Part shown: in pieces, positions 37,086 through 47,943 of the stretch
Layout: every line of letters begins with the position of its first letter
Numbering within the stretch: the first letter of the stretch is position 1
Notes under the pieces: model-generated
The model's database searches: none
The model's input: only the letters and a program-made list of their open reading frames with translations
What the model was told of the DNA's origin: nothing
From: an uncultured Pelagibacteraceae bacterium
Lineage (GTDB): Bacteria; Pseudomonadota; Alphaproteobacteria; Pelagibacterales; Pelagibacteraceae
Reading direction: 5' to 3'
Length of the DNA stretch: 64,000 nt
Assembly: GCA_902532195.1 (NCBI GenBank)
Contig: CACAHE010000002.1
Span: 1 to 64,000, forward strand
Translations under genes and position numbers: made by a program

Positions 37086-37886
37086 TCAATCTTTAATCAT
37101 TAATCTACAGGTTAAATCCACTCTATGAAGCCATATCTTCTTATTATAAAAATACTCATCTACTGCACTCCTAACTCCTTGACAAAGCCCATAATCATCT
37201 ATGTGTAAAATGCCGCCTTTTTCGAGCCTAGGATACAATATTTCTAATTGAAGTTTAGTAGTATTGTATAAATCTGTATCAAGTCTCAATAATGAAATTT
37301 TTTTGGGTAAATTTTCCTCTTTTTTTAAAGTTTCTAAAATATTACCTTTAATTAATATCGGTTGGTATTTTTCAATTAAATTAAATTTTTCTAAATTTTT
37401 TTCTACCTCTTGTTTACTTGGGTAAAAATTCTTTTGAGCTTTAAAATCCTCTGGATCAACTTTTTTTCCTTTAACGGTGAAATCTTTTTCACTAATTGTA
37501 TTATCTAAAAAACCTTCCTCAAAAGTATCAAAGCCGTATATTTTGGAATTTAATTTATTTTTTTGAACATAAGAACAAATTATACCAAGACTACCTCCTT
37601 TAAAAACTCCACATTCTACAACATCTCCCTGTATTTTTTTATCAGATATATAATTTATAGATTGTATTAAAGACCAAATATTTTCTTTTCTACAAAGAGA
37701 AATTTCCAATGCTCTATTTATATTTATTTTATCTTCTTCATTTATTTCAACTATTGAGTTATGTCTCCGTTCATAAAAATTATTTTTTCTGACAATTTTA
37801 AACCCAAAAAGCGAAAAAAAATTCTTTAAAATTTTTTTAAATATATTTTTTTCTTCCTCATAAGAACTTGTCATTTTATTCTCCAA
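37086..37886 (-). CDS. TylF/MycF-family O-methyltransferase
   Basis: A 266-residue SAM-dependent methyltransferase. VVECGVFKGGSLGIICSYVQ is the SAM-binding motif, and RLDTDLY plus LHIDDYG carry the metal-binding acids of macrocin O-methyltransferase relatives, which methylate sugar hydroxyls. The N-terminal 45 residues are basic and hydrophobic. It overlaps the exporter permease gene upstream by 11 nt, so it is coupled to the ABC-2 system. Methylation of an exported glycan or lipid is a guess from context. Confidence 0.82.
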   Translation of the reverse strand: MENKMTSSYEEEKNIFKKILKNFFSLFGFKIVRKNNFYERRHNSIVEINEEDKININRALEISLCRKENIWSLIQSINYISDKKIQGDVVECGVFKGGSLGIICSYVQKNKLNSKIYGFDTFEEGFLDNTISEKDFTVKGKKVDPEDFKAQKNFYPSKQEVEKNLEKFNLIEKYQPILIKGNILETLKKEENLPKKISLLRLDTDLYNTTKLQLEILYPRLEKGGILHIDDYGLCQGVRSAVDEYFYNKKIWLHRVDLTCRLMIKD

Positions 37887-38673
37887 TATTTATCAAAGAC
37901 CCTTTTTTTCGTGCCTGACTAAAAGAATAGTAGAATAAGGATATTCCAAGAAACAAGTAAATACCATTTAAATATAATGCTTCAACTATATTTGAATAAT
38001 TGACCTCTTTGTTTACCAGAATAGATCTTGCTTCTTCAAAAATATACACAAGCGGTAGACCTCTAGCTATAGTTTGAAAAAATTGAGGTAATATTTCTAT
38101 TGGATAATATATACAGCCAAGTGGTGCCAATAAAAATAAAGAAGACCAGGCTATATTTTCAAAAGCTGGTCCGTACCTTAATAATCCAGAAGATACAAAA
38201 AGACCTAATGTAATTCCAAAAATATATAAACTTAAAAATAAATAAAACAAAGGTACACCAAGATTTAAAATAGAAATTCCAAACAACGGACTTGTTATAA
38301 GTATAGCTGGAACCAATCCTATTAAAGTTCTAATGAGCGCAGTAATTATCAATGAAGTAATTATTTCACTTATCTTCATAGGTGCAATAAACAAATTTGT
38401 AAAATTTCTACTCCAGATTTCTTCTAGAAATAACATGTTAAAACTTATGCTTGATCTAAATAGGAAATCATAAAGAATTGCACAAGTTAAAATAACCCCA
38501 ACAGTATTATTATAGTAGTCACTGTGGATAGAAAAAAATTTTGAGATAAATCCCCATAAAATTATTTGGATTGTTGGCCAATATATTAGATCTAATATTC
38601 TTGGAAGTGAACTTTTAATAAGAAAAAAATGCCTTAAAAAAAGTCCAAAAATTCTTTTAAAATTCATCATCAA
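37876..38673 (-). CDS. ABC-2 type exporter permease
   Basis: A 265-residue inner-membrane protein with six helices and the ABC-2 family fold, related to NodJ/DrrB-like exporters. A short N-terminal cytosolic segment precedes the first helix, and SSGLLRYGPAFENIAWSSLF with the APLGCIYYPIEILP loop is the typical ABC-2 signature region. The partner ATPase gene overlaps upstream by 17 nt. Substrate unknown; polysaccharide, lipid or drug are all possible. Confidence 0.85.
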   Translation of the reverse strand: MMMNFKRIFGLFLRHFFLIKSSLPRILDLIYWPTIQIILWGFISKFFSIHSDYYNNTVGVILTCAILYDFLFRSSISFNMLFLEEIWSRNFTNLFIAPMKISEIITSLIITALIRTLIGLVPAILITSPLFGISILNLGVPLFYLFLSLYIFGITLGLFVSSGLLRYGPAFENIAWSSLFLLAPLGCIYYPIEILPQFFQTIARGLPLVYIFEEARSILVNKEVNYSNIVEALYLNGIYLFLGISLFYYSFSQARKKGSLINIGE

Positions 38674-39391
38674 CCTTATTAAGTTTTAAAAAAACTTCTT
38701 CGAGATTAGTTTTACCATGTTTTTTAATTAATTCGTTTGGTGCACCCTTATCAATTATTTCACCATCTTTCATCATCAATACATTTTTACATAATCTTTT
38801 TACTTCATCCATATTATGTGATGCCAAAAGTATAGACATATTTTTTTCTTTTGAAATTTTTTCAATAAAGGATCTGACATAATTTCCTGTTTCAGGATCT
38901 AATGAAGCAGTAGGTTCATCTAAAAATAATATTGAAGGATCATTAATCAAAGCCTTTGCTAAACTGACTCTATTTTTCTGTCCTGATGAAAGTTCACCAG
39001 TTTGTTTATTTAGAAATTCTTTTAATCTTAATTTTTCAGTTAAATATTCAATTCTACTTTTTACTTTTTTTACTCCATATAGATGTCCATAAACAATTAA
39101 ATTCTCTTTTACTGATAGTTTTTTTGGTAACTCAATATAAGGGGAAATAAAATTCATTTTATGAAGTAGAGAGATTCTATTTTTATCTATATCCTCTCCA
39201 TTAATTAATACTTTTCCTGAAGTTGGTTTTAATAAGCCAAGCATCATTGCTATCGTAGTAGTTTTTCCACAGCCATTGGGTCCAAGCAAACCTAAAATTT
39301 CATTTTCATTTATTTTAAAATTAATATTTTTAACAGCTTCTTTTTTTGAATAGTTTTTTGATAGATTTTCAACAATTATTAATGTTTTCAT
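38657..39391 (-). CDS. ABC exporter ATP-binding protein
   Basis: A 244-residue ATPase with Walker A GPNGCGKT (37-44), Q-loop, signature LSSGQKNR and Walker B ILFLDEPTASLDP followed by the switch histidine (LASHNMDEV). It drives the ABC-2 permease encoded next (17-nt overlap). Its start overlaps the tsaC stop by one base, so the exporter is expressed downstream of a housekeeping tRNA-modification gene. Confidence 0.92.
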   Translation of the reverse strand: MKTLIIVENLSKNYSKKEAVKNINFKINENEILGLLGPNGCGKTTTIAMMLGLLKPTSGKVLINGEDIDKNRISLLHKMNFISPYIELPKKLSVKENLIVYGHLYGVKKVKSRIEYLTEKLRLKEFLNKQTGELSSGQKNRVSLAKALINDPSILFLDEPTASLDPETGNYVRSFIEKISKEKNMSILLASHNMDEVKRLCKNVLMMKDGEIIDKGAPNELIKKHGKTNLEEVFLKLNKVDDEF

Positions 39392-40323
39392 TATTTTTTT
39401 GAAGCTCTTATTAATCTATCATTAATGGCAAGACCAAATCCTTTATTAGGAATTTTTTCTATTGCAATACTTTTATAATTTTTGTTTTTAATAATTCGCA
39501 TTGTTTTATATAAATTTTTTGCTGCTTCCTTAAGATTTTTATTTTTACTTAAATAATAAAAGTTTTTATCAGAAAATTTCCTTTTTTTTATTGCTATAAA
39601 TGCCTCATTTAATTTTATACTTTTAGCGTTTAATCGAATAGGTATTCCAGGTGAATAATGAACTTTACTTTGACCAGGTGAAATCATTTTTTTCTTATTT
39701 TTTCTAAATTTTAGTTTTGTTTTAAGAATTTTGTTTATTTTTGATATTTCAGTTCCTCCAAGTCTAAGAATTTGTGGTGTTTTAATTAAATTAATTATAG
39801 TTGATTCCAAACCTATTTTTGATCTACCCCCATCAAGAATAAATTTAATTTTTTTTCCAAATTCGTCTTTAACATCATCTGCAGATACAGCACTTATTTT
39901 TTTTGTAATATTGGCGCTAGGTGCTGCCAAAGGATAATCTAATAAATTTAAAAGTTTTTTTGATAGATTATTTTTCGGAAATCTTACTGCAAGTGTATTT
40001 TTTTTATTATTAACAAATTTGGAAATTCTACTTTTTTTTTTTAATTTTAAAACAAATGTAATTGGCCCTGGGCAAAGTTTTTTATATAAGAGATAAAAAT
40101 TTTTATTAAGGTCACAATCACTTTTAAGTTGTTTTAAGCTTGAGTAATGAACTATGGCAGGGTTATTTTTAGGTCTTTTCTTTAACTTATAAATTTTTTT
40201 AACAGCAGTATTTGAATATGCGTTAGCTGCTAATCCATAAACAGTTTCAGTAGGTATTGCTATGCAATATCCGCTATCTAGCAGCATCTTTGCCTTTTTA
40301 ATATTTGCAAGATTATTTTTCAT
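39391..40323 (-). CDS. tsaC: L-threonylcarbamoyladenylate synthase (Sua5 type)
   Basis: A 310-residue enzyme that makes threonylcarbamoyl-AMP for t6A37 in ANN-decoding tRNAs. The N-terminal YrdC domain has PTETVYGLAANA, KKRPKNNPAIVH and the PSANIT segment. The linker SPGQSKVHYSPGIPIR leads to a C-terminal Sua5 domain, so it is the longer Sua5 form rather than short TsaC. It is the first gene of the four-gene minus-strand run to the TylF gene. Confidence 0.92.
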   Translation of the reverse strand: MKNNLANIKKAKMLLDSGYCIAIPTETVYGLAANAYSNTAVKKIYKLKKRPKNNPAIVHYSSLKQLKSDCDLNKNFYLLYKKLCPGPITFVLKLKKKSRISKFVNNKKNTLAVRFPKNNLSKKLLNLLDYPLAAPSANITKKISAVSADDVKDEFGKKIKFILDGGRSKIGLESTIINLIKTPQILRLGGTEISKINKILKTKLKFRKNKKKMISPGQSKVHYSPGIPIRLNAKSIKLNEAFIAIKKRKFSDKNFYYLSKNKNLKEAAKNLYKTMRIIKNKNYKSIAIEKIPNKGFGLAINDRLIRASKK

Positions 40324-40343
40324 GTATTATGACCAACTAATAT

Positions 40344-40583
40344 ATGAAAGAAAAAAATTTGCCAGATGATATTAACTCAAGATCATTAGAAGATTTAACA
40401 AAAGAAGCAGACGCAATTATAGATCAGTTAGAAAAAAGTAAGAATTTAGAAAATTCCCAAGAAGAATATCAAAAATTGATCAAATTAAATAATTTAATAG
40501 AAAAAAAATTTCAGACAATCTCAAAAAAAATCAGTGAAAAAACTAGACAAAAAATTAATAATATTTTGAATAAAAATGATTAA
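40344..40583 (+). CDS. xseB: Exodeoxyribonuclease VII small subunit
   Basis: A 79-residue two-helix protein with the family signature RSLEDLTKEADAIIDQLEKS and a C-terminal second helix. XseB binds the long helical stalk of XseA; the complex degrades single-stranded DNA. xseA is not in the window. Its stop overlaps ispA by 8 nt, matching the common xseB-ispA-dxs order. Confidence 0.88.
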   Translation: MKEKNLPDDINSRSLEDLTKEADAIIDQLEKSKNLENSQEEYQKLIKLNNLIEKKFQTISKKISEKTRQKINNILNKND

Positions 40584-41448
40584 AGAGATTAATAAAGTTG
40601 CAAAAGATACAAATTTTTTTTTAAATTCATATTTAAAAAAACAAACCACATCAGAACTTTTATATCCAATGAAGTATAGTTTGTTACCAGGCGGTAAAAA
40701 GATTAGATCTAAAATTTTAATTGATGTTGGAAGAATTTTTAATTTAAACTATAAAAATTTAATCAAAATTGGAGCCGCGATCGAATGTATTCACGCATAT
40801 TCACTTGTCCATGATGATTTACCTTGCATGGATAATGACGATATTAGAAGAGGAAAATTGTCAACACATAAAAAGTTTGGAGAAGCAACAGCAGTCCTAG
40901 CTGGCAATTCTCTGCTAACTTTGGCATATGAAATTTTAAGTGATAAAAATTTGTTAATTAAAGATGATAAAAAGTTAAAATTAATAAAACTAATCTCTAA
41001 AAGTTCAGGCCATTCAGGCATAGCTGGAGGACAATATTTAGATCTAAAATATGAAAAAAAAAAGAAATCACTAAATAGAATAATTCATATGCAAATAAAA
41101 AAGACAGGAAAATTATTTTCTTTTAGTTGTTTAGCCCCAGTAATATTGGCTAACAAAAATAATAAAATTTTTAATAAATTTATAAAAATTGGAAATGAAA
41201 TAGGATTGTTATTTCAAATTTCTGACGATTTAATTGATTTTAAAGGAAATTCAAAACAAGCAGGAAAAAAAACTAATAAGGATAAAAAAAAAGGAAAAGC
41301 TACTATAATTAATTTACTTGGTCATAAAAATACCATTAAATATGTTAATAATTTAAAAATAAAAATTTTTAATAAACTTGAACCTTATGGAAAAAAAAGT
41401 GATAGTTTAAAAAAAACTATTTCTTTTATTATTAATAGAAAAAAATGA
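40576..41448 (+). CDS. ispA: Polyprenyl synthetase, farnesyl diphosphate synthase type
   Basis: A 290-residue trans-prenyltransferase. The first Asp-rich motif DDLPCMD (80-86) has the extended DDx4D form of bacterial farnesyl diphosphate synthases; the second is DDLID near residue 215. [15 protein letters not shown] is the conserved isopentenyl-diphosphate binding start. It provides short-chain prenyl diphosphate for the long-chain enzyme encoded at 45103. It overlaps xseB by 8 nt and dxs by 4 nt. Confidence 0.94.
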   Translation: MIKEINKVAKDTNFFLNSYLKKQTTSELLYPMKYSLLPGGKKIRSKILIDVGRIFNLNYKNLIKIGAAIECIHAYSLVHDDLPCMDNDDIRRGKLSTHKKFGEATAVLAGNSLLTLAYEILSDKNLLIKDDKKLKLIKLISKSSGHSGIAGGQYLDLKYEKKKKSLNRIIHMQIKKTGKLFSFSCLAPVILANKNNKIFNKFIKIGNEIGLLFQISDDLIDFKGNSKQAGKKTNKDKKKGKATIINLLGHKNTIKYVNNLKIKIFNKLEPYGKKSDSLKKTISFIINRKK

Positions 41449-43358
41449 AAAAAAATTACCAATATTTAGATAAAGTAAATTTCCCATCGGATATAAAAAA
41501 TTTAAAACGTTCTGAGTTAAAAATTTTAGCTAAAGAAGTTCGTCAAGAGTTAATTGATACAGTTTCAGTGACAGGTGGACATTTAGGAGCTGGATTGGGA
41601 GTTGTTGAGCTAACAATTGCACTACATTATGTTTTTGACACACCAAATGATAAATTAATTTGGGATGTGGGTCATCAATCTTATCCTCATAAAATATTAA
41701 CAGGTAGAAAAGACAAGATAAAAACTTTAAGACAAGGAAATGGATTATCTGGTTTTACAAAAAGATCTGAGAGCGAATACGATCCTTTTGGTGCTGCACA
41801 TAGCTCTACATCTATATCATCTGCACTAGGAATAGCAGTTGCAAATAAACTTTCAAAAAAATCTGATCAAGTTGTTGCAGTAATTGGTGATGGTGCAATA
41901 AGCGCTGGAATGGCATATGAAGCAATGAATAATGCGGGCGTTTCAAAAACAAAACTGATTGTTGTTTTGAATGATAACGACATGTCAATTGCAAAACCCG
42001 TTGGGGCGATGAGTACTTACTTAGCAAAACTATTATCTACAAAATTGTATTTTAGTTTAAGAGAAACTATTAAATTAATTATATCTGCGTTTTCGAAAAG
42101 ATTTAGTGATAAAGCAGGCAAAGCTGAAGATTTCCTAAGATCTGCTGTAACAGGGGGGACTTTATTTAATTCTCTAGGTTTTTATTATGTTGGTCCAATA
42201 GACGGTCACGATATTGATGACCTTATTCCAGTTTTACAAAATGCTAAAAATTTAAATCATGATGGACCAATTATGATTCACATAAAAACAAAAAAAGGAA
42301 AAGGTTACGAATTTGCTGAAAAATCTAGTGACAAATTTCATGGTGTAGCTAAATTTGATATAAAAACTGGAATACAACAAAAATCAAAATCCAATACTCC
42401 ATCTTATACAAAAGTTTTTGCAAATACTTTGATCAAACATGCTGAAAAAGATAGTAAGATCGTAGGTATTACTGCTGCAATGCCATCAGGAACTGGAATG
42501 GACTTATTTGGAAAAAAATTTCCATCTAGAATGTTTGATGTGGGTATTGCTGAACAACATGCGGTGACATTTGCTGCAGGACTTGCAACAGAGGGGTATA
42601 AGCCATATGCAGCAATATATTCAACTTTTTTACAAAGAGCTTATGACCAGGTAGTTCATGATGTGGCAATTCAAAGTTTACCAGTAAGATTTGCAATTGA
42701 TAGAGCTGGTCTAGTTGGTGCAGATGGACCAACTCATGCAGGTTCATTTGATGTAACTTATTTATCAACATTACCAAATTTTATAGTAATGGCCCCAAGT
42801 GATGAAGGAGAACTTATAAAAATGATTAATACATCAATTGATATAAATAATAATCCATCAGCAATTAGATATCCAAGAGGTAATGGTTTTGGTGTAGAAA
42901 TTCCTTCAATTGATGAAAAAATAAAAATAGGTAAAGGTAGAGTAATATTTGAAGGAAAAAACATTGCAATTTTAAATTTTGGTGCAAGATTGCAAGAATG
43001 TATTTTGGCAAAGGAAAATTTAAATAAAAAGGGAATTAATCCGACGATAATAGATGCAAGATTTGCTAAACCACTAGATGAAAATTTAATTTGGCAGATA
43101 GCTGCAGATCATCAGTATTTAATTACTATTGAAGAGGGATCAATCGGTGGCTTTGGTTCTCATGTAACCAATTTTTTAACAGAAAAAAACTTACTAGACT
43201 CCAATCTAAAGATAAGAACTATGACTTTACCAGACCAATTTTTAGATCATGATACTCCTGTACAAATGTATAAACAGGCAGGCTTAGATTCAAATTCAAT
43301 TGAACAAAAAGTATTAGATTTATTAAATTCAAAAATTATTGTTCAAAAACAAAACTAA
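41445..43358 (+). CDS. dxs: 1-deoxy-D-xylulose-5-phosphate synthase
   Basis: A 637-residue TPP enzyme that condenses pyruvate with glyceraldehyde-3-phosphate, the first step of the MEP isoprenoid route. TPP motif [18 protein letters not shown], the [14 protein letters not shown] active-site segment, and [18 protein letters not shown] in the pyrimidine domain. Full length. It converges on aroC with a gap of 2 nt and no visible terminator. Confidence 0.97.
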   Translation: MKKNYQYLDKVNFPSDIKNLKRSELKILAKEVRQELIDTVSVTGGHLGAGLGVVELTIALHYVFDTPNDKLIWDVGHQSYPHKILTGRKDKIKTLRQGNGLSGFTKRSESEYDPFGAAHSSTSISSALGIAVANKLSKKSDQVVAVIGDGAISAGMAYEAMNNAGVSKTKLIVVLNDNDMSIAKPVGAMSTYLAKLLSTKLYFSLRETIKLIISAFSKRFSDKAGKAEDFLRSAVTGGTLFNSLGFYYVGPIDGHDIDDLIPVLQNAKNLNHDGPIMIHIKTKKGKGYEFAEKSSDKFHGVAKFDIKTGIQQKSKSNTPSYTKVFANTLIKHAEKDSKIVGITAAMPSGTGMDLFGKKFPSRMFDVGIAEQHAVTFAAGLATEGYKPYAAIYSTFLQRAYDQVVHDVAIQSLPVRFAIDRAGLVGADGPTHAGSFDVTYLSTLPNFIVMAPSDEGELIKMINTSIDINNNPSAIRYPRGNGFGVEIPSIDEKIKIGKGRVIFEGKNIAILNFGARLQECILAKENLNKKGINPTIIDARFAKPLDENLIWQIAADHQYLITIEEGSIGGFGSHVTNFLTEKNLLDSNLKIRTMTLPDQFLDHDTPVQMYKQAGLDSNSIEQKVLDLLNSKIIVQKQN

Positions 43359-43360
43359 AA

Positions 43361-44446
43361 TTATTTTCCACATTGAGCTTTATGCAATAAATAATGATCT
43401 AATAAAACACAATGCATCATAGCTTCTCCAATTGGCACAGCCCTTATTCCTACACAAGGATCATGTCTACCTTTAACTGAAATAGAAGTATTTTTACCAA
43501 ATTTATCTATAGTTTTTCTATTTATTAGAATTGATGAAGTTGGTTTTACACCAAATGAAACTACTATCTCTTGTCCACTAGATATTCCACCAAGAATTCC
43601 TCCTGCATTATTAGATAAAAATTTAGTTTTTTTACCTTTCTGTGAAATTTGGTCAGAGTTTTGTTCCCCAGTTAAAATTGCTGAATTCATTCCTGAACCT
43701 ATATTAACTCCTTTTACTGCATTAATGCTCATCATAGCCGCAGCAAGATCCATGTCCAACTTGGAATATATAGGCGCACCTAGACCTACAGGCACTCCTT
43801 TTGCTCTTACTTCTATAACAGCACCACACGAGGAGCCTGATTTTCTGATGCTTAATAAATATTTTTCCCAAAGTTTTAAAATTGATTTATCAGGACAGAA
43901 TAATGCATTTTTATTTATAAATTTATCATTCCACTTTTTTAAATCACATCCAAGTATTCCTAGTTGAGTAACTGCACCCACTACTTTATATTTTTTTCCG
44001 ATTTTGTTTTTCATAACCTTTTTTGCAATAGCTCCTGCAGCTACTCTCGCAGCAGTTTCCCTGGCCGACTGTCTGCCTCCACCTCTATAATCTCTAATTC
44101 CATATTTTTTAAAATATGTAAAATCAGCATGACCAGGTCTAAATTTATTTTTTATCGTTTCATAGTCTCTTGATCTCATATCTTTATTATAGATAATCAT
44201 AGAAATAGGAGTGCCAGTTGTTTTTCCTTCAAAGGTACCTGATAATATATTCACTTTATCATCTTCCTTTCTCTGAGTAGTAAATTTGGATTGACCAGGT
44301 CTCCTTTTATTCAATTCATTCTGAATATCTTTTTCTTCAAGTTTTATATTGGGCGGACAACCATCAACTACACAACCAATTGCTATACCATGAGATTCTC
44401 CCCATGTAGTGAAACGAAATAGCTTTCCAAAAGTATTAAATGACAT
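43361..44446 (-). CDS. aroC: Chorismate synthase
   Basis: A 361-residue FMN enzyme that makes chorismate from [24 protein letters not shown] is the universal N-terminus, so the ATG at 44446 is the start; the 14 extra upstream codons are not part of the protein. [30 protein letters not shown] and the C-terminal [14 protein letters not shown] motifs are present. It is transcribed toward dxs and away from pdxH. Confidence 0.97.
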   Translation of the reverse strand: MSFNTFGKLFRFTTWGESHGIAIGCVVDGCPPNIKLEEKDIQNELNKRRPGQSKFTTQRKEDDKVNILSGTFEGKTTGTPISMIIYNKDMRSRDYETIKNKFRPGHADFTYFKKYGIRDYRGGGRQSARETAARVAAGAIAKKVMKNKIGKKYKVVGAVTQLGILGCDLKKWNDKFINKNALFCPDKSILKLWEKYLLSIRKSGSSCGAVIEVRAKGVPVGLGAPIYSKLDMDLAAAMMSINAVKGVNIGSGMNSAILTGEQNSDQISQKGKKTKFLSNNAGGILGGISSGQEIVVSFGVKPTSSILINRKTIDKFGKNTSISVKGRHDPCVGIRAVPIGEAMMHCVLLDHYLLHKAQCGK

Positions 44447-44479
44447 TAAATATATTATATAAGTTATTTTGTTAAAATT

Positions 44480-45106
44480 ATGAATCAAAAAAATTCATTA
44501 GATTTGGATATATGCTTTATGGATTTAGAGAATCCAATAGAACTCTTCGATAATTGGTTCAATGAAGCTAAAAAGACTGAAATAAATGATCCAAATACAC
44601 TCGCATTGGCGACAGCTGACAAGAATGGGGTGCCTTCAGTTAGAATGGTTCTATTGAAAGATTTTAGTAAAAATGGATTTGTTTTTTATACAAATTTAAA
44701 TAGTGTTAAAAGTGCAAATTTAAAAAATAATCCTTACGCCTCAATGTGCTTTCATTGGAAAAGTTTATTGAGACAGATAAGAATAAATGGAAAAATTTCA
44801 CAAGTACATGATAATGAAGCTGACGAATATTTTACAAGCAGGCCTTATGGCAGTAAGATCGGAGCCTGGGCATCAGAACAAAGTACTATATTAAAAAATA
44901 GACATGAATTATATCAATCTATCGAGAAGTTTAAAAAAAAATATCCAGATAAAAATAGTGTACCAAGACCAAAATATTGGTCTGGCTGGAACTTAATTCC
45001 TAAAGAGATTGAATTTTGGCTAGACGGTGAAAATAGAATTCATCAAAGATTAAAATATTTTATAAATAAAGAAGGTAAATGGGAAAGGTTTTTGCTTAGT
45101 CCTTAA
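44480..45106 (+). CDS. pdxH: Pyridoxamine/pyridoxine 5'-phosphate oxidase
   Basis: A 208-residue FMN oxidase producing pyridoxal 5'-phosphate. [23 protein letters not shown] leads into the split-barrel fold; [19 protein letters not shown] and the C-terminal [24 protein letters not shown] (substrate-binding Arg and His) are typical. An alternative ATG 13 codons later (44519) is possible. It converges on the polyprenyl synthase gene with a 4-nt overlap. Confidence 0.95.
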   Translation: MNQKNSLDLDICFMDLENPIELFDNWFNEAKKTEINDPNTLALATADKNGVPSVRMVLLKDFSKNGFVFYTNLNSVKSANLKNNPYASMCFHWKSLLRQIRINGKISQVHDNEADEYFTSRPYGSKIGAWASEQSTILKNRHELYQSIEKFKKKYPDKNSVPRPKYWSGWNLIPKEIEFWLDGENRIHQRLKYFINKEGKWERFLLSP

Positions 45107-46116
45107 AATGATCTTTCCAAACTAAAAGATGTTAAATTTTTAAGTATCTCTTTTTCTTTTGTTTCTTTAAATATGCTTAAAGAATTTGATGCAAGATTTA
45201 TAAAATACTCAGCCTTTACATAACAGTCATTAATTATGTTATAATTTTTTATCAAAGTTAAAACTTTTTTAAATTCAAATTCTGATCTTTTTTTACTTTC
45301 AAATATTTCTTTTAATTCTTTTTTTTCATTATTATCTGCTTTTTGATAAAGCAATATAATTGGCAATGTTATTTTTCCTTCATAAAAATCGTTTCCTATT
45401 TCTTTACCAAATAGTTTTAATTCTGAGTTATAGTCTAAAGTGTCATCAGCAATTTGAAATGTTAAACCAAGATTTTTTCCATAAAATCCTAATGCTTCTT
45501 TTATTTTATTTTCTTTATTAGACAATATAGAACCAACTTTAGTAGAAGCAGCAAACAGCGAAGCAGTTTTTGCAGAAATAATCTTTAAGTATGTTTCTTC
45601 TAACATATCAGTTTCCCCCTTATGTTGAAGTTGTAATATTTCCCCCTGAGAAATTTCAGCAGATGTCGATGAAAGAAGCTTTAAAACTTCTTGGCTGTTA
45701 TCTTCAACCATCATTTCAAAGCACCTGCTTAGCAAATAATCACCTAGTAAAATTGAAGACTGATTTCCCCATATACTATTTAAAGTTTTTTTTCCTCTTC
45801 TTATTTCTCCATTATCTATTACGTCATCATGCATTAAGGTTGCAGCGTGAATTAACTCTACACATGCCGCAAGATTAATATCTCTGCCTCCTTTTGAATA
45901 TCCACAAAGTTTCGCTGATCCTAAAGTTAAAAGTGCTCTTAACCGTTTACCACCTGTTCTTATATGGTAATTAGTCATTTCTCCCACTAAGTCTACTTTA
46001 CTTGATAATTTTGATTTAATCTTTTCCTCAACTAAAACTAGTTTATCTTCTACAGAATTTTTGAGCTCTAAATATGAATTGTTTATTCGTTTTTTTAACT
46101 GAACTACGGTTCCCAT
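45103..46116 (-). CDS. ispB: Long-chain polyprenyl diphosphate synthase (octaprenyl type)
   Basis: A 337-residue prenyltransferase with first motif DDVID (97-101) and second motif DDTLD, flanked by GGKRLRALLTLG and GDYLLSRCFEMM. The absence of the two-residue insertion in the first motif fits long-chain enzymes that make the ubiquinone side chain. Chain length cannot be fixed by eye. A TATAAT at 46145-46150 (minus) with a weak TTTAGG 17 bp upstream may be its promoter. Confidence 0.92.
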   Translation of the reverse strand: MGTVVQLKKRINNSYLELKNSVEDKLVLVEEKIKSKLSSKVDLVGEMTNYHIRTGGKRLRALLTLGSAKLCGYSKGGRDINLAACVELIHAATLMHDDVIDNGEIRRGKKTLNSIWGNQSSILLGDYLLSRCFEMMVEDNSQEVLKLLSSTSAEISQGEILQLQHKGETDMLEETYLKIISAKTASLFAASTKVGSILSNKENKIKEALGFYGKNLGLTFQIADDTLDYNSELKLFGKEIGNDFYEGKITLPIILLYQKADNNEKKELKEIFESKKRSEFEFKKVLTLIKNYNIINDCYVKAEYFINLASNSLSIFKETKEKEILKNLTSFSLERSF

Positions 46117-46158
46117 GGTAATAAGTTAGTACAATTGTCACAATATTATACTTATCAA

Positions 46159-46186
46159 TTGACGCACCCTAAACTACAACTATAAG
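46159..46186 (+). promoter_or_regulatory. Sigma-70-type promoter upstream of the S49 peptidase gene
   Basis: TTGACG (46159-46164), 16-bp spacer, TATAAG (46181-46186). It lies in the 110-nt divergent gap between the polyprenyl synthase gene and the S49 peptidase gene and points to the latter. The start would be about 34 nt before the ATG. Confidence 0.6.
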
Positions 46187-46226
46187 GAGACTTTATATTA
46201 AATCAAAAATTCTGTAAGCATTATTT

Positions 46227-47039
46227 ATGTTCTCTTTTTTTAAAAAAAAAAAAATTATTCCACATATAAGGCTGTCCGGTGTTATTGGATCTGCTGGTAG
46301 ATTTAAACAAGGTATTGATTTTTCAGGTCAGCAAGAAATTATAAAAAAAGCTTTTACATTTAAAAAGTCAAAAAGCATAGCGATATCAATTAATTCTCCA
46401 GGTGGCTCCCCTGTCCAATCTCATTTAATTCATGATTATATAAGACAGTTGGCTAAAAAAAATGAAAAAAAAGTTATAGTTTTTGCCGAAGATGTTGCGG
46501 CATCTGGTGGATACTTAATAGCTTGTGCAGGAGATGAAATATATGCAAATTCAAGTTCAATAGTTGGTTCAATAGGTGTTATCTCAGCTTCATTTGGTTT
46601 TCAAGATGCTATCAAAAAAATTGGTGTTCAAAGAAGAGTTTATACCGCTGGAAAAAATAAAAGCACTTTAGATCCTTTTAAAGAAGAAAAAGAAGAAGAT
46701 ATTGAAAGAATAAAAAAATTACAACTAGAGCTACACTCAGATTTTATTGAAGTTGTAAAAAAAAGCAGAGGGTCAAAACTTAAAGATCCTGAAAAAAATA
46801 ATACTTTTACCGGAGAATTTTGGTCAGGCACTGCATCAATGAAATTAGGATTAATAGATGGCATTGGTAATGCAGAACAAATTTTAAGAGAAAAATTTGG
46901 AGAGGACATAATTATAAAAAAACTAGAGAAGCAAAAAAGTTTTATAGCAAAAAAACTGTCATCTTCTATAGATAATCAAATTGATAATATAGCTAGCGTG
47001 ATAGAGGAAAGAGCCTTGTGGCAAAAATTTGGTTTATAA
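46227..47039 (+). CDS. S49-family peptidase (SppA/SohB-like)
   Basis: A 270-residue serine peptidase. The core has SINSPGGSPVQSHLIHDYI, then FAEDVAASGGYLIACAGDE with the nucleophilic Ser of the ASGGY motif, and NSSSIVGSIGVI. The family degrades signal peptides or membrane-protein fragments with a Ser-Lys pair. The N-terminus has no strong signal anchor (FSFFKKKKIIPHIRL), so the enzyme may be peripheral or cytosolic. glyQ starts immediately after its stop. Confidence 0.85.
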   Translation: MFSFFKKKKIIPHIRLSGVIGSAGRFKQGIDFSGQQEIIKKAFTFKKSKSIAISINSPGGSPVQSHLIHDYIRQLAKKNEKKVIVFAEDVAASGGYLIACAGDEIYANSSSIVGSIGVISASFGFQDAIKKIGVQRRVYTAGKNKSTLDPFKEEKEEDIERIKKLQLELHSDFIEVVKKSRGSKLKDPEKNNTFTGEFWSGTASMKLGLIDGIGNAEQILREKFGEDIIIKKLEKQKSFIAKKLSSSIDNQIDNIASVIEERALWQKFGL

Positions 47040-47942
47040 ATGCCAAAAAAAATAAAAAAAATAAAAAAAATAAAAAAAAAAAATAAACCTATATTCCAAT
47101 CTTTTCAAGATACAATATTAAATTTACAAAAATATTGGAGCAAACAAGGTTGTGTTATTGTGCAACCTTACGACATGGAGGTGGGAGCTGGAACATTTCA
47201 TCCTGCAACTACCCTAAGATCTTTAGGACCAAAACCTTGGAAAGTTGCATATGTGCAACCATCAAGAAGACCAACTGATGGAAGGTATGGAGATAATCCA
47301 AATAGATTACAACATTATTATCAGTTTCAAGTTTTAATAAAGCCATCTCCAAAAGAAATAAAAAAACTTTACTTAAACAGCCTAAATGTTATTGGCATCA
47401 GCCACAAAGATCACGATATTAGATTTGTTGAAGATGACTGGGAAAGTCCAACTCTTGGAGCTGCAGGACTTGGCTGGGAAGTTTGGTGTGATGGAATGGA
47501 AATAACTCAATTTACTTATTTTCAACAAATGGCTGGAATAGAATGCAATCCTATTTCAGTAGAGTTAACATATGGGCTTGAAAGACTTTGTATGTTTACC
47601 CAGGAAAAAAACAATGTGTTTGATTTAGCTTGGAATAACGAAGGTATTTTATATAAAGATGTATTTCATCAATCAGAAAAAGAATTTTCGAAATATAATT
47701 TTGAAATTGCCAATACAAATAATCTTTTCAAAATCTTTGACATGCTAGAAGATGAAGCAAGATCTTTAACGAAAAATAATCTTTCACTTCCAGCATATGA
47801 TCAATGCTTAAAAGCAAGCCACGTATTTAATATATTAGATGCAAGGGGTGTAATTAGTGTGGCACAAAGAGCAGAATTTATTGCTCGTATCAGAGACTTA
47901 GTTAAAGGTGTAGGGCAGATATGGCTTGAAAGCCAAAACTAA
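47040..47942 (+). CDS. glyQ: Glycyl-tRNA synthetase alpha subunit
   Basis: A 300-residue catalytic subunit of the alpha2-beta2 bacterial Gly[28 protein letters not shown] and [23 protein letters not shown] are universal. A Lys-rich extension of about 17 residues ([14 protein letters not shown]) precedes the normal start of the fold; it is encoded by a run of A with single T and ends in an A12 tract (47072-47083). No later ATG precedes the core. It abuts the peptidase gene and is followed by glyS. Confidence 0.96.
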   Translation: MPKKIKKIKKIKKKNKPIFQSFQDTILNLQKYWSKQGCVIVQPYDMEVGAGTFHPATTLRSLGPKPWKVAYVQPSRRPTDGRYGDNPNRLQHYYQFQVLIKPSPKEIKKLYLNSLNVIGISHKDHDIRFVEDDWESPTLGAAGLGWEVWCDGMEITQFTYFQQMAGIECNPISVELTYGLERLCMFTQEKNNVFDLAWNNEGILYKDVFHQSEKEFSKYNFEIANTNNLFKIFDMLEDEARSLTKNNLSLPAYDQCLKASHVFNILDARGVISVAQRAEFIARIRDLVKGVGQIWLESQN

Positions 47943-47943
47943 A

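Noticed and set aside
47926..47943. Upstream TTG start for glyS
   Set aside because: It lies inside glyQ, and the conserved N-terminus MSEFFLELFSEE begins at the ATG at 47944.
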